From the NCBI GenBank assembly GCA_016713925.1, contig JADJOH010000007.1:124001-188000 (forward strand): a DNA stretch of 64,000 bases, given 5' to 3'. The stretch comes from Bacteroidota bacterium. Lineage in GTDB: Bacteria > Bacteroidota > Bacteroidia > AKYH767-A > OLB10. Position 1 is the stretch's first letter. Every line of letters starts with the position of its first letter. Shown here one piece after another: positions 18,259-26,643 of the stretch. Under the pieces are notes generated by a model that worked only from the letters and a program-made list of their open reading frames with translations, ran no database searches and had not been told where the DNA came from. The position numbers and the translations under genes are program-made.

Positions 18259-19326
18259 TCAATGAAAGACAAAGCTGTTGGGGCCGATACCCACTTCTGC
18301 AGAGTCTAACAAGGTGCCGTCGTTGGCGAATCTATACATTTGAGAGTTCGAAGAGAAACTTGCTTTCCCTGTGTAAATGGTGCCGCCCGGATGAATGCCT
18401 AATGCATACATTTCCCTTTCGATAAAAGGTATAACCGGATCATATATATCATTAATACCCATTTTAAAAACCTGTCCGGTATAAGTACTGCTCCCTTTCA
18501 GATAATATAAAGTGTCTTTGCCGGAATTCATTGTTAGCTTTAAGGGATGTTGATCAAAAACAAATGAAATAGCAAGTTCGATATTAAGAGAAGAAGGATC
18601 TATTTTGAGTAATCTGCCACCCGGATCATCGGGTGTGGGCGTGAAATCACTGCCAAGACTTCCGCGGCACATCACCCATATCTTCCCGTTCGCATCTTTA
18701 CATATAGACGCGGGATTGACTCCACAAGGAATTTCAGTGATAATGTTAAGGGTATTTACATCCACCACTGTAATCGTGCTGTCGTCAGTGAATCCTCCGC
18801 TATTGCATATAAAGAGCTTATTGTTGTCGATGAGCATTTGTTCAGGCCCCTGTCCACAAGCGATACTATCTATGATGCTTAGTGAATTCAAATTGATAAG
18901 ATATACCTTATTCGTACTCCAGTCGCTAATAAATCCCCGGGACGCATTCCATCCGCAAAAAAATCGAGGACTGTTTGCGCCAAATATAGTCCCCGTTTTT
19001 TTAAAATTTCCCATGTACACCACTTCCACTTTCTGAGAATTATTCACACATAGAAAGGCGCGGTTATTAAAGATAGTCATGGATTGTAAAACATCACCAA
19101 CAGGAAATCCATTGGCAGCTTCAAAGATATCAGAGGTGCTGTAAGCAGAATCTGAAGAGAAGAACGATACCGATGCATTTCCGTCGAGGAAGGCGCCTTC
19201 GTTGATAACGAATACTCCGTTTAAGTTATCGGGGAGAGGTGATGATGCTTCGTCTTTTTCTTTTTCACAAGAAGCAAAAGAGAGAGCCGAAAGGCAAAAC
19301 AGAAGCGTTGATAGTTTATTTTTCAT
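18259..19326 (-). CDS. B12-riboswitch-controlled beta-propeller lipoprotein (YncE/DUF5074-like, candidate BtuG)
   Basis: This 355-residue protein has the lipobox F17-A18-S19-C20, followed by EKEKDE, so it should be a surface or periplasmic lipoprotein. The mature part reads as repeated propeller blades: GVFVINEGAF, NNRAFLCVNNSQKVEVV, RGFISDWSTNKVYLINL, NNKLFICNSGG, GKIWVMCRGS. These resemble YncE/DUF5074 seven-bladed propellers. In Bacteroides the cobalamin-capturing lipoprotein BtuG belongs to this type. A cobalamin riboswitch lies directly upstream on the same strand, which strongly supports a role in vitamin B12 or cobamide capture. No BtuB-type TonB receptor is adjacent, so the partner receptor must be elsewhere. 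The gene symbol is withheld because homology was judged by eye. Confidence 0.82.
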   Translation of the reverse strand: MKNKLSTLLFCLSALSFASCEKEKDEASSPLPDNLNGVFVINEGAFLDGNASVSFFSSDSAYSTSDIFEAANGFPVGDVLQSMTIFNNRAFLCVNNSQKVEVVYMGNFKKTGTIFGANSPRFFCGWNASRGFISDWSTNKVYLINLNSLSIIDSIACGQGPEQMLIDNNKLFICNSGGFTDDSTITVVDVNTLNIITEIPCGVNPASICKDANGKIWVMCRGSLGSDFTPTPDDPGGRLLKIDPSSLNIELAISFVFDQHPLKLTMNSGKDTLYYLKGSSTYTGQVFKMGINDIYDPVIPFIEREMYALGIHPGGTIYTGKASFSSNSQMYRFANDGTLLDSAEVGIGPNSFVFH

Positions 19327-19352
19327 AACATGATAGGTTTAAAAACAATCTG

Positions 19353-19447
19353 CCATGAAGAAAAATTCGCATAAGAAAGAGCAATAGGTTATACCCATCA
19401 GCTCTAAACTGATTCATGCCGCCTTTCCTCCGAAGGTTTCTTCATGG
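19353..19447 (-). repeat. Long-range inverted repeat between B12 riboswitch and start codon
   Basis: CCATGAAGAAA at 19353-19363 and TTTCTTCATGG at 19437-19447 are perfect 11-nt inverted copies, 73 nt apart, in the leader between the riboswitch aptamer and the ATG at 19326. They could form a long stem in the mRNA that brings the aptamer near the start codon, as part of the expression platform. Confidence 0.45.
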
Positions 19448-19448
19448 T

Positions 19449-19637
19449 TGGTCATTTGGCAGGTCTTCTGACTCACAGTAGCAGTGGCGCCTTCCCTCCG
19501 ACGAATGCGGAAAGTGGCTTTGCCTCTCTGTTTACATCATTAATAATGTAAACCTGTTTACAGCAGCGGGGACTGTTGCCGGATTGCACGGCATTCCCTT
19601 TTCATTTCCGTCGCGAAACGGAAAACCAATTGACAGG
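19449..19637 (-). promoter_or_regulatory. Cobalamin (adenosylcobalamin-type) riboswitch
   Basis: Read on the minus strand, the element contains AAAAGGGAATGCCGTG, then AATCCGG, then ACAGTCCCCGCTGCTGTAA, which form the conserved core. The B12-box region follows, with GGGAAGGCGCCACTG and GAGTCAGAAGACCTGCC. An extra hairpin (TGTAAAC, palindromic pairing around 19527-19555) sits between them. The aptamer lies about 120 nt upstream of the beta-propeller lipoprotein gene and should repress it when cobalamin is plentiful. The boundaries are approximate. A near-consensus -7 box (TACTTTCG, 19639-19646 minus) lies at its 5' end. Confidence 0.93.
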
Positions 19638-19657
19638 GCGAAAGTAAATAAAACAAC

Positions 19658-20752
19658 TTAAGAATTCAGCGACTTTAGAAATCGGGTAATTCTTGGTGCA
19701 ATGAGCTCATTTACAGGCAGGTTTAAAGGCTTGCAACGATCGAGGTTTTTAATTCCGGAAGCGATATCCATTTTGTTTTGAGCAAATGTTACCAGATTTC
19801 CCGCTTGAGCATGCATCCCAGCCAAGTATTCCTGTTCTGTTTGTCCGGGTGTTGGTATAACCATTGCACTGCGTTTGAACGCACAAAGATCCATCAATGT
19901 AGAATGTCCTGCTCTGCATACAATGTAGTTGCTATTTATAAAATGGAATTTCAATTCGCCGGGTGTGAGATGAGGTACCAGATCAACGTTACCTATTGTT
20001 CGACCGGAATTTTTCTGCGGTTGACCGGTAACCATCAACACTGAATAGGGCAGATCCTTTAGCTGAAGTAAAAGTTGTTCTTCAAAAATACTGCGCTGGG
20101 GTTCCGGTCCGGAGAAGGTGACAAAGATGTCATAACGCTTTTGCGTATCCGAAATAGTTGCATCCTTCAACCTGGATAATGGACCAATAAATTCTGGTTG
20201 TAGGGTGCGAAGTGTGGTGGAGGAATGTGAAAGATCACCGGTAAGATTTTCGCTGCCTTCCATATCAGGTACCCATATTTCAGAGAATGGCCGAAGGAAA
20301 ATGCGGTTGAAGCGAAAAAGGAGAGGTTCCATAAAACGAAATGGTGTTGGAGCCTTTAATTGTAGCTGATGACAGATGAGTACAGAGGGAATACCATCCG
20401 TATAAGCACCATATCGGTTGTCGCTGATAATGGCATCGGGTTTAATCTTTTTTGCCAACTCCGTGAATTGCTGATGTTCACTATTTATGGCTTTATTAAT
20501 TTTAAATGATTGCAGCAGCATGGCCAATGCGAGCGGCATGTTTCTCGGATACCGGACATCCACCCCTTTGATTTCATAATGGTCCAGAGTAGGAAATTCG
20601 GAACGAAGTAAAAACATGGAATCACCTTCTCCCGCCAGACTCACTTTAACGTTCTGCCGCAGGAATTCATTTATAACGGGAATACTTCGCGTTGCATGCC
20701 CGAGTCCCCAGTTCAAGACAGTATATAGAATATGCGGTTGCTTTCCTGACAC
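19658..20752 (-). CDS. GT-B fold glycosyltransferase (UDP-glycosyltransferase-like)
   Basis: This 364-residue protein starts at a GTG. The N-terminus ILYTVLNWGLGHATRSIPV is the glycine-rich first strand and loop of GT-B glycosyltransferases of the MurG/UGT type. The C-terminal domain has LVPHLTPGELKFHFINSNYIVCRAGHSTLMDL, where RAGHSTLMD and PTPGQTEQEYLA form the donor nucleotide site. It should transfer a sugar to a cell-envelope or lipid acceptor at the cytoplasmic face. The acceptor is unknown. The gene is divergent from trmB, with a shared promoter region, and its stop lies just beyond the 5' end of the B12 riboswitch. Confidence 0.83.
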   Translation of the reverse strand: MSGKQPHILYTVLNWGLGHATRSIPVINEFLRQNVKVSLAGEGDSMFLLRSEFPTLDHYEIKGVDVRYPRNMPLALAMLLQSFKINKAINSEHQQFTELAKKIKPDAIISDNRYGAYTDGIPSVLICHQLQLKAPTPFRFMEPLLFRFNRIFLRPFSEIWVPDMEGSENLTGDLSHSSTTLRTLQPEFIGPLSRLKDATISDTQKRYDIFVTFSGPEPQRSIFEEQLLLQLKDLPYSVLMVTGQPQKNSGRTIGNVDLVPHLTPGELKFHFINSNYIVCRAGHSTLMDLCAFKRSAMVIPTPGQTEQEYLAGMHAQAGNLVTFAQNKMDIASGIKNLDRCKPLNLPVNELIAPRITRFLKSLNS

Positions 20753-20756
20753 GATC

Positions 20757-20764
20757 CAAAATTA
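20757..20764 (-). promoter_or_regulatory. -7 promoter box for the glycosyltransferase gene
   Basis: The minus strand reads TAATTTTG, an exact match to TAnnTTTG, ending 4 nt before the GTG start at 20752. No clear -33 element is visible. A leaderless transcript is likely if this box is used. Confidence 0.4.
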
Positions 20765-20768
20765 ACCC

Positions 20769-20798
20769 TTTGTATCTTGACTTTGCTTTTTAATTTTG
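20769..20798 (+). promoter_or_regulatory. Promoter for trmB (-33 TTTG, -7 TAATTTTG)
   Basis: TTTG at 20769-20772 and TAATTTTG at 20791-20798 have an 18-nt spacer and fit the Bacteroidetes TTTG-N17-23-TAnnTTTG promoter. The -7 box ends 10 nt before the trmB ATG. Confidence 0.6.
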
Positions 20799-20808
20799 TG
20801 CGGCCATT

Positions 20809-21474
20809 ATGACAAAACGTAAATTACAGCGATTCGAGGAGTTAAAAGGATTTGAACGCACCTTTCAGTTTCCATTTCCATTGGTGCATACGGATCATGG
20901 ATTAAGAGGAAATTGGAAGGAAAAGGTATTTCAAAATAGACATCCTATTGTTCTCGAAGTGGGGTGCGGAAGAGGAGAGTATACAGTAGAGTTAGCCCGG
21001 AATTACCCGGAACTGAATTTTATAGGAATTGATATCAAAGGAGCCAGGATTTGGAGAGGAGCGAAAACAATAAATGAAGAACACATCCTGAATGGTGCTT
21101 TTTTGAGAGTGCATGTGGAATGGCTGAAGGAGTTCTTTGCCCCCGGAGAAGTAAAGGAAGTTTGGGTCACTTTTCCCGACCCTCAACCCCAGCTCTCAAG
21201 AGAAAACCGTCGATTAACCAATCCTAAGTTCCTGCAACTTTATAGATTTTTATCCGGTGATGATGGTGTTTTTCATTTGAAAACGGATAACTATGGCTTA
21301 TTTGAGTATACATTAGAGATGTTATCGGGCGAGAAGGGCACCATGGAAGCTTGCACTAATGATCTCTATGGAAATACTCCGGAAGGATTTAATTTATCTA
21401 TTCAAACCACTTATGAAAAGAAATTCTTGCAGGAGGGTTTGAAAATCAATTATTTGAGATTCAGGTGGGCTTAA
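20809..21474 (+). CDS. trmB: tRNA (guanine-N7-)-methyltransferase TrmB
   Basis: This 221-residue protein has the class I SAM-binding motif LEVGCGRGEYTVELA (about residues 48-62), then the acidic motif FIGIDIKGARIWRGAK, and the family signature VWVTFPDPQPQ, which replaces the more usual FPDPWPK. It methylates G46 in the variable loop of tRNAs. The length is typical for the family. The substitution of W-P-K by Q-P-Q in the signature is common in Bacteroidota versions, as far as I recall. It is a monocistronic unit with its own promoter. Confidence 0.92.
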   Translation: MTKRKLQRFEELKGFERTFQFPFPLVHTDHGLRGNWKEKVFQNRHPIVLEVGCGRGEYTVELARNYPELNFIGIDIKGARIWRGAKTINEEHILNGAFLRVHVEWLKEFFAPGEVKEVWVTFPDPQPQLSRENRRLTNPKFLQLYRFLSGDDGVFHLKTDNYGLFEYTLEMLSGEKGTMEACTNDLYGNTPEGFNLSIQTTYEKKFLQEGLKINYLRFRWA

Positions 21475-21560
21475 AGTATTCCGATTTCTTTTCAGAAGAT
21501 TAAAATTTAATAAGCGATCTATCGTCTAACCTTTTAATTTTACCACTAAATAAATAAATC

Positions 21561-22151
21561 ATGAGAAAAACACTCATTACCCTAGGGATCATTCTTGTTG
21601 TTGTATTTGTATTGTATCGCTTGTTTGCCGGTAGTTATAATAATATGGTGGATAAGGAAGTTGTAGTGCAGAATGCATGGTCACAGGTCGAGAACGTGTA
21701 TCAGCGCCGTTTGGATCTTATTCCCAATCTCGTGAACACCGTAAAGGGTGCTGCCGAATTTGAGAAGTCAACTTTAACTGCTGTTATCGAAGCCAGAGCA
21801 AATGCGACACAAGTAAAGGTGGATGCGAAGAACCTGAATCCGGAAGAAATGGCGAAGGTCCAGCAGGCTCAGGGACAATGGAGCGCCGCGCTTGGACGAC
21901 GGATGGTAGTAGTGGAACAATATCCTCAGCTGAAAGCCAATCAGAACTTTTTGGAGTTACAAGCTCAGTTGGAAGGAACAGAGAACAGGATCACTGTCGA
22001 GCGACAGAAGTTCAATGATACGGTGACAGGCTATAACCAATACATCCGCAAATTTCCTCAGGTATTGCTGGCCGGTATGTTTGGATTTAAAGAGAAGGCC
22101 TTCTTTGCCGCGGATCAAGGTGCTGCTAAAGCTCCTGAAGTAAAATTCTGA
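21561..22151 (+). CDS. lemA: LemA family membrane protein
   Basis: This 196-residue protein has an N-terminal transmembrane helix (TLITLGIILVVVFVLYRLF), then the LemA signature NAWSQVENVYQRRLDLIPNLV, seen as AWSQVEN and RRLDLIPNLV, and a long helical bundle with KANQNFLELQAQLEGTENRI. LemA proteins are membrane-anchored helical proteins of unsettled function. The gene is 2 bp upstream of a TPM-domain gene, which is itself coupled to a second one. The LemA-TPM-TPM order is a recurrent Bacteroidota operon and suggests a joint envelope function. Confidence 0.92.
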   Translation: MRKTLITLGIILVVVFVLYRLFAGSYNNMVDKEVVVQNAWSQVENVYQRRLDLIPNLVNTVKGAAEFEKSTLTAVIEARANATQVKVDAKNLNPEEMAKVQQAQGQWSAALGRRMVVVEQYPQLKANQNFLELQAQLEGTENRITVERQKFNDTVTGYNQYIRKFPQVLLAGMFGFKEKAFFAADQGAAKAPEVKF

Positions 22152-22153
22152 TC

Positions 22154-22600
22154 ATGAAAGCGGTTGATATCATCGGATCTGCCGGTAAGGAAACGATTCG
22201 CAATGCTGTAGGTGCTGCGGAACAGCTTACTTCCGGAGAGATCCGTGTTTTTATTGACGAAGAATGCAAGGAAGATGTGATGGACCATGCAGCGTTTGTA
22301 TTCGCAGAATTGGGAATGCATAAAACAGATCTTCGAAACGGAGTGCTGATCTATCTGGCTTTAAAAGATCATAAGTTCGCTATCATCGGTGATGCAGGGA
22401 TTCATGCTAAGGTCGGCGATGATTTCTGGAATCATGTGAAGGAAGAAATGTTGGAGCATTTTCGCCATGGACGAATAGTAGAAGGGATAGAACATGCAGT
22501 CATACAAGCAGGCAATAAATTAAAAGTGTTTTTCCCTAAACAGCAGCAGGATGTGAACGAACTCCCTGATGATATCGTTTTCGGAAATCCGGATAAGTGA
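22154..22600 (+). CDS. TPM domain protein (TLP18.3/Psb32/MOLO-1 family), no signal peptide
   Basis: This 148-residue protein covers a single TPM-type domain: AVGAAEQLTSGEIRVFID near the start, DHAAFVFAELGMHKTDLRNGVLIYLALKDHKFAIIGDAGI in the middle, with key parts NGVLIYLALKD and AIIGDAGIH, and a final amphipathic segment FRHGRIVEGIEHAV. There is no signal peptide or membrane helix, unlike the following paralogue. It is between lemA and the membrane-anchored TPM protein and shares their transcript. The biochemical role of TPM domains in bacteria is not established. Confidence 0.88.
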   Translation: MKAVDIIGSAGKETIRNAVGAAEQLTSGEIRVFIDEECKEDVMDHAAFVFAELGMHKTDLRNGVLIYLALKDHKFAIIGDAGIHAKVGDDFWNHVKEEMLEHFRHGRIVEGIEHAVIQAGNKLKVFFPKQQQDVNELPDDIVFGNPDK

Positions 22601-23397
22601 TGAAAAATCTAATTCTTATTTTATTGTTCTCCTTCCTTGAAATTGGACAAGTGTTGGCTGCAGTAGAATTCCCTCCAAAACCTGATCCTCCAAGACTCGC
22701 TAATGATTTTACATCCACCTTATCTTCTCAGGAGTTGGATGAGCTGGAACAAAGGTTGCTTTTATTTCACGATACGACTTCCGTCCAAATTGCGATAGTG
22801 ATGATCTCAACGCTTGACGGATATCCTTCGAGTGATTATGCTTTTGAGTTGGCGGAGAAATGGGGCATTGGCCAGAAGAATACAAATAATGGTGCGCTAT
22901 TGTTGATCGTGAAGGATGATCGTCAAATTTATATTGCTACCGGCTATTGTTTAGAAGGCGCTTTACCGGATGCGCGATGCAAGCAGATCATTGAGAATGA
23001 CATTAAGCCTCTTTTTAAAGAGGGGAAATTTTTTGAAGGACTCTTAGCCGGAAGCTCCAAAATGATGGATGCGGTAAAGGGTGAGTATAAAGAATCAACC
23101 GCGAGAAAGAAAAATTCAGATGGATTTCCAAAAGTATTAGGAGTCATACTGATCATTCTATTCATGCTGATTTTTAAAGTGAGCAGTGTGATGCGGTATT
23201 CCCGTTTAAACAATACTACTTTTTGGATTGCCTGGGCATTGTTGAATGCGGCAAGTAACAAGCATTCCGGTAAATGGGGAGATTTTAATAGAGGTAGTGG
23301 CGGATTTGGCGGCGGAAGTTTCGGAGGTGGCGGAGGTGGCTTCGGCGGATTTGGCGGCGGCAGCTTTGGCGGCGGCGGAGCAGGAGGGAGTTGGTAG
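22600..23397 (+). CDS. Exported TPM domain protein with glycine-rich tail (YgcG-like)
   Basis: The start codon ATG at 22600 overlaps the previous TGA by one base, implying coupled translation. The 265-residue protein has a signal peptide (about 1-21, ending LAAVEF). The TPM domain covers about 25-165 (VQIAIVMISTLDGYPSSDYAFELAEKWGIG, with the key parts VQIAIVMI and KWGIGQKN, and NNGALLLIVKDDRQIYIATGY). A transmembrane helix follows (VLGVILIILFMLIF). The last 35 residues are Gly, Phe and Ser only (GGFGGGSFGGGG pattern), a low-complexity tail typical of YgcG-type proteins. Confidence 0.9.
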   Translation: MKNLILILLFSFLEIGQVLAAVEFPPKPDPPRLANDFTSTLSSQELDELEQRLLLFHDTTSVQIAIVMISTLDGYPSSDYAFELAEKWGIGQKNTNNGALLLIVKDDRQIYIATGYCLEGALPDARCKQIIENDIKPLFKEGKFFEGLLAGSSKMMDAVKGEYKESTARKKNSDGFPKVLGVILIILFMLIFKVSSVMRYSRLNNTTFWIAWALLNAASNKHSGKWGDFNRGSGGFGGGSFGGGGGGFGGFGGGSFGGGGAGGSW

Positions 23398-23459
23398 GAA
23401 AATATCTACCTGCAATTGCTTCTTCAGAAACTTAAATTTCTTTCTTAAAACTAGCTATC

Positions 23460-25403
23460 TTACCCGAGTGGTAAAATGACTTTGAACTTCGTCCCGTCTT
23501 TATCTTTTTCATACAGGAGTTGACCTCCGTAAGCGGTGATAATCTGATGGCTGATGCTGAGTCCAAGGCCTACACCTTTGCCCGGCGGACGAGTAGTAAA
23601 GAAGGGAAGGAAAATTTTCTCGACATGTTCATCCGGAATTCCTATCCCGTTATCAATAACTTCAATTTGTATGGCACCATCAATATTTTGGGTAATGACA
23701 CTGATCACTCCTTCGTCCGGATTTCCTTTAGACTTACGGTCATGGATAGCCGCTACTGAATTGCGAAGGAGGTTGACGAAAATCCGGAAGAGATCACTGT
23801 ATACTGCTTCGGTCTTATAATGACTCGCTTCTAATTTTAATATGCTTTTTACCTGCTCGTCGGTTAGGGTGCCTTCCACAACTTTCGTACTCACACCCAC
23901 TGCATCTTCAATCAATGCATGCAGATTTACCTCTTGTTTTTCTTTGCCAAAGGCAGAGGAATGTTCCGCCATACTTCGTACGATTTCACCGGCACGATGA
24001 CCATGCTGTGAGATGCGCTTAATATTGTCAAGCAGGTCTGAACAGAGTTCGAGCGAATCTTCATCCGTAATAGATCCTTTCATCTCTTCTAACAAATCAA
24101 TAGAAACGGAAGAGAAGTTATTTACAAAGTTTAATGGATTTAATAGTTCATGCGCAATACCTGTGGTGAGTTGACCGAGCGATGCCATTTTCTCCTGATG
24201 TACCAATAGTCGTTGTGCTTCCTGCAGTTCTTTGAGTGCTAATTCCAGTTCCATGGATTTGATTTCAACATTACGCTTTTCTTCCATGATCTGCATCGTA
24301 CGCAACTCCACCAGTTCCTGTAACTTTTTCTCTCTTCCTCTGAATTCATTCACCACATTGTCATTCTGATTCCGAAGTCGGTTAATGAGTTCCTTCATCA
24401 ACAGTCGGTTCATATAGGGATGACTTCCCAATAAGCTGAAGAAATCTTTTTCTCCCAAACGCAAAATGATGACATCTGTTTTGGCGGATACAGAGGCCGT
24501 ACGGGGAGCTGAATCGATCAGCGATGCTTCACCAAAATATTCGCCTGCTTTCAATTCTGCCAGCTGTATTCCTTCATCATGGACTTTCAAACTTCCCTTT
24601 TCAATAATATACATGCAGTCTCCGGGATCCCCTTTCTTAAAGAGCGGCTCTTCTGCTTTCAGATGTAGGCGTTCCACCATCATCGCAATACGCTCTAATA
24701 AGGAACGATCTCCGGTTTTAAACAAAGAAGTCTTGTTTAATAATTCAACAAGATGGAGTCTGTCGTCGGCCAGATTCAGGAACACACTTTCCGGAACTAC
24801 AGTGCTACCGGAAGCCTGACCAATATCTTTAAGCAGTTGCCGGATATCATCCAGATTTTCGAGTTTGCCTTTGTTGCGTAAGGAGTACGCTGTCTCTGTA
24901 TAAAAAAAATGATTTTCGAGAAAATCTTTTTCAAGCTCGTACCATTCAGTGAGTTTAATATTTCTGCCATGCTCTGCCCATTCTCTTCGGAGTGATTGAC
25001 TGATCGTAAAGAAATCAGCTCTGCCAGTATAGTCCAGATCCGCATCGCAAATAATCTTTTGCATGATACCATCCGGCTGCCTCGGACTTGCGGTACTCAA
25101 AATCAGTTGTTGAATCGTCGCAATCTGTTCAGGTGTATAACCGAATTGCGGAAGATGTTCACCGGCTAATCGGGCACCTATGGGTTCGTTTTTATCGTAT
25201 TGTTCTATAAATCCTGTATCATGAAATACCGCTGCTGTTTTTAAAAGAATGGTACTGTCGCTATCCAGCTTCTCCAACCGACATAATCTTTCAGTTGACT
25301 CCGTCACATCTATCGTATGTGCCAGATTATGATAATAGAGATTAGCAGGAAGATTTTTCTTTAACAGGTCGTATGCAAATGCTTCGGCAGACGTATAATT
25401 CAT
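23460..25403 (-). CDS. HD domain-cNMP-binding-histidine kinase fusion protein
   Basis: This 647-residue protein has no transmembrane segments. Residues 1-190 form an HD phosphohydrolase-like domain (YYHNLAHTIDVT, AAVFHDTGF, ICDADLDYTG). A cyclic nucleotide-binding domain follows at about 220-340 (FKKGDPGDCMYIIEKGSLKVHD, seen as FKKGDPGDCMYII; GEYFGEASLID; APRTASVSA). A coiled coil at about 345-405 links to a complete histidine kinase: H-box GIAHELLNPLNF, N-box NLLRNSVAAI, G1 IDNGIGIP, F-box IFLPFFTT, G2 GKGVGLGLS. It is likely a soluble sensor kinase responding to a nucleotide signal. No response regulator gene lies nearby. The HD, cNMP and kinase combination in one soluble chain is unusual. 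Confidence 0.9.
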   Translation of the reverse strand: MNYTSAEAFAYDLLKKNLPANLYYHNLAHTIDVTESTERLCRLEKLDSDSTILLKTAAVFHDTGFIEQYDKNEPIGARLAGEHLPQFGYTPEQIATIQQLILSTASPRQPDGIMQKIICDADLDYTGRADFFTISQSLRREWAEHGRNIKLTEWYELEKDFLENHFFYTETAYSLRNKGKLENLDDIRQLLKDIGQASGSTVVPESVFLNLADDRLHLVELLNKTSLFKTGDRSLLERIAMMVERLHLKAEEPLFKKGDPGDCMYIIEKGSLKVHDEGIQLAELKAGEYFGEASLIDSAPRTASVSAKTDVIILRLGEKDFFSLLGSHPYMNRLLMKELINRLRNQNDNVVNEFRGREKKLQELVELRTMQIMEEKRNVEIKSMELELALKELQEAQRLLVHQEKMASLGQLTTGIAHELLNPLNFVNNFSSVSIDLLEEMKGSITDEDSLELCSDLLDNIKRISQHGHRAGEIVRSMAEHSSAFGKEKQEVNLHALIEDAVGVSTKVVEGTLTDEQVKSILKLEASHYKTEAVYSDLFRIFVNLLRNSVAAIHDRKSKGNPDEGVISVITQNIDGAIQIEVIDNGIGIPDEHVEKIFLPFFTTRPPGKGVGLGLSISHQIITAYGGQLLYEKDKDGTKFKVILPLG

Positions 25404-25531
25404 AGAGTTCGTTTAATCCGGTTTAATATTAAAGTCTAAAGTTAATAAAGTATTTTATTTCTGAGCCATTCTTTCGCATTTAACAGAGTGCATCTGATTC
25501 AGGCTCATTCCTGGCATGGTCCGGCGGAAAT

Positions 25532-26632
25532 TCAGGTTTTGATCTGGAACTCCTGAATTTTGGTATCAAACCGCAAGTCCATTTTTTGTCCAATACTTAG
25601 TATTTCAAATAAAACAGATTCCCGTTTTGTGGCAAAGACATCCACATCCGTCGTATTGATGAAGAAGAAAAACTGCAATTCAATTCCGGAGTCCGTGATT
25701 TTATCCACCCGGATGGCCGGCATGGGGTCTTGTATGATATCGGGATCCGCTTTCAATAGATTCAAAATAGCGGATTTGAAACTTTCAATTTTTACCACCG
25801 GCGTTTCATAGCGGACGGTCAATGGAAACAATGCCCGGATCATGGTACGCATGCTGATGTTTTCAAGGTCGGCATCAATCATTTTTTTATTGGTAACGGA
25901 AACAACAGTCCGTTCAAAGGTCCTGATTTGCGTACTTCTGAATCCGATTTTTTCCACTTTACCGTGAACACCACCCACTTTTACTATATCGCCTATGGTG
26001 AAGGGTTTGTCGAGGAAAATGGCAAACGAACCGAGGAGGTTTTCCAGTGTATCTTTCGCCGCCAAAGCAATCGCAATACCTCCGATGCCTAAACCCGCAA
26101 TCAATGAGGCCACATTGACATTAAATACGATGCCCAATGAAATGAAAAGACTAAATATGACGATAATTATTTTAATCGACTCCTTAATAAAAGGCACCAG
26201 TTGATCGTCGGATTTAGAGGAGGTTTGCTTTGCGCGATGGAGGAGGACAATGCCGAAGAAGTCAATCAGTCGGGTCAGGATCCAGGTCACAGAAATGATA
26301 ATGAAAAACTGAAAGGCTTTCCAGATGACAAAACGCAAGCCGAAATTTTCTTCATTGGGCAAATGCCAGCTCTCCGGCCAGTGTATTTGCTTGCAGGCAA
26401 TGTAAACACTGATAAGAATAATGAAAAGACCAAAAGGTTTACGCAGTAATTCGCGCAGTTCCTTTACATCTACACCTGCTGCATAGCGCTTCAGGAATTG
26501 ATAAATGAGTCCGGAAAGATGGTTCGATACATAGCGTTTGAAGATGATACCAATGAGGATGATCCCTCCAAACCATAGTAGGTCTTCTACCCGGTTCTCA
26601 AAAAACTGCTGATCCAGCCAATGTGTTTCCAT
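25532..26632 (-). CDS. MscS family mechanosensitive ion channel
   Basis: This 366-residue protein has N-terminal transmembrane helices (DLLWFGGIILIGIIFKRYV, LFIILISVYIACK, FFIIISVTWILTRLI, IIIVIFSLFISLGIVF) and the pore helix of MscS: IAGLGIGGIAIALAAKDTLENLLG. The beta domain follows (FTIGDIVKVGGVHGKVEKIGFRSTQIRTF, key parts DIVKVGG and VEKIGFRSTQIR). The channel opens under membrane tension and releases solutes on osmotic downshift. It lies 11 bp downstream of the amino-acid dehydrogenase gene on the same strand, probably in one operon. Confidence 0.92.
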   Translation of the reverse strand: METHWLDQQFFENRVEDLLWFGGIILIGIIFKRYVSNHLSGLIYQFLKRYAAGVDVKELRELLRKPFGLFIILISVYIACKQIHWPESWHLPNEENFGLRFVIWKAFQFFIIISVTWILTRLIDFFGIVLLHRAKQTSSKSDDQLVPFIKESIKIIIVIFSLFISLGIVFNVNVASLIAGLGIGGIAIALAAKDTLENLLGSFAIFLDKPFTIGDIVKVGGVHGKVEKIGFRSTQIRTFERTVVSVTNKKMIDADLENISMRTMIRALFPLTVRYETPVVKIESFKSAILNLLKADPDIIQDPMPAIRVDKITDSGIELQFFFFINTTDVDVFATKRESVLFEILSIGQKMDLRFDTKIQEFQIKT

Positions 26633-26643
26633 GTTTTAAAAAT

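Noticed and set aside
22115..23479. Long antisense frames across the TPM genes and the Gly-rich tail
   Set aside because: They are by-products of codon bias and GC-rich low-complexity sequence in the Gly-Phe-Ser tail and carry no domain signature.
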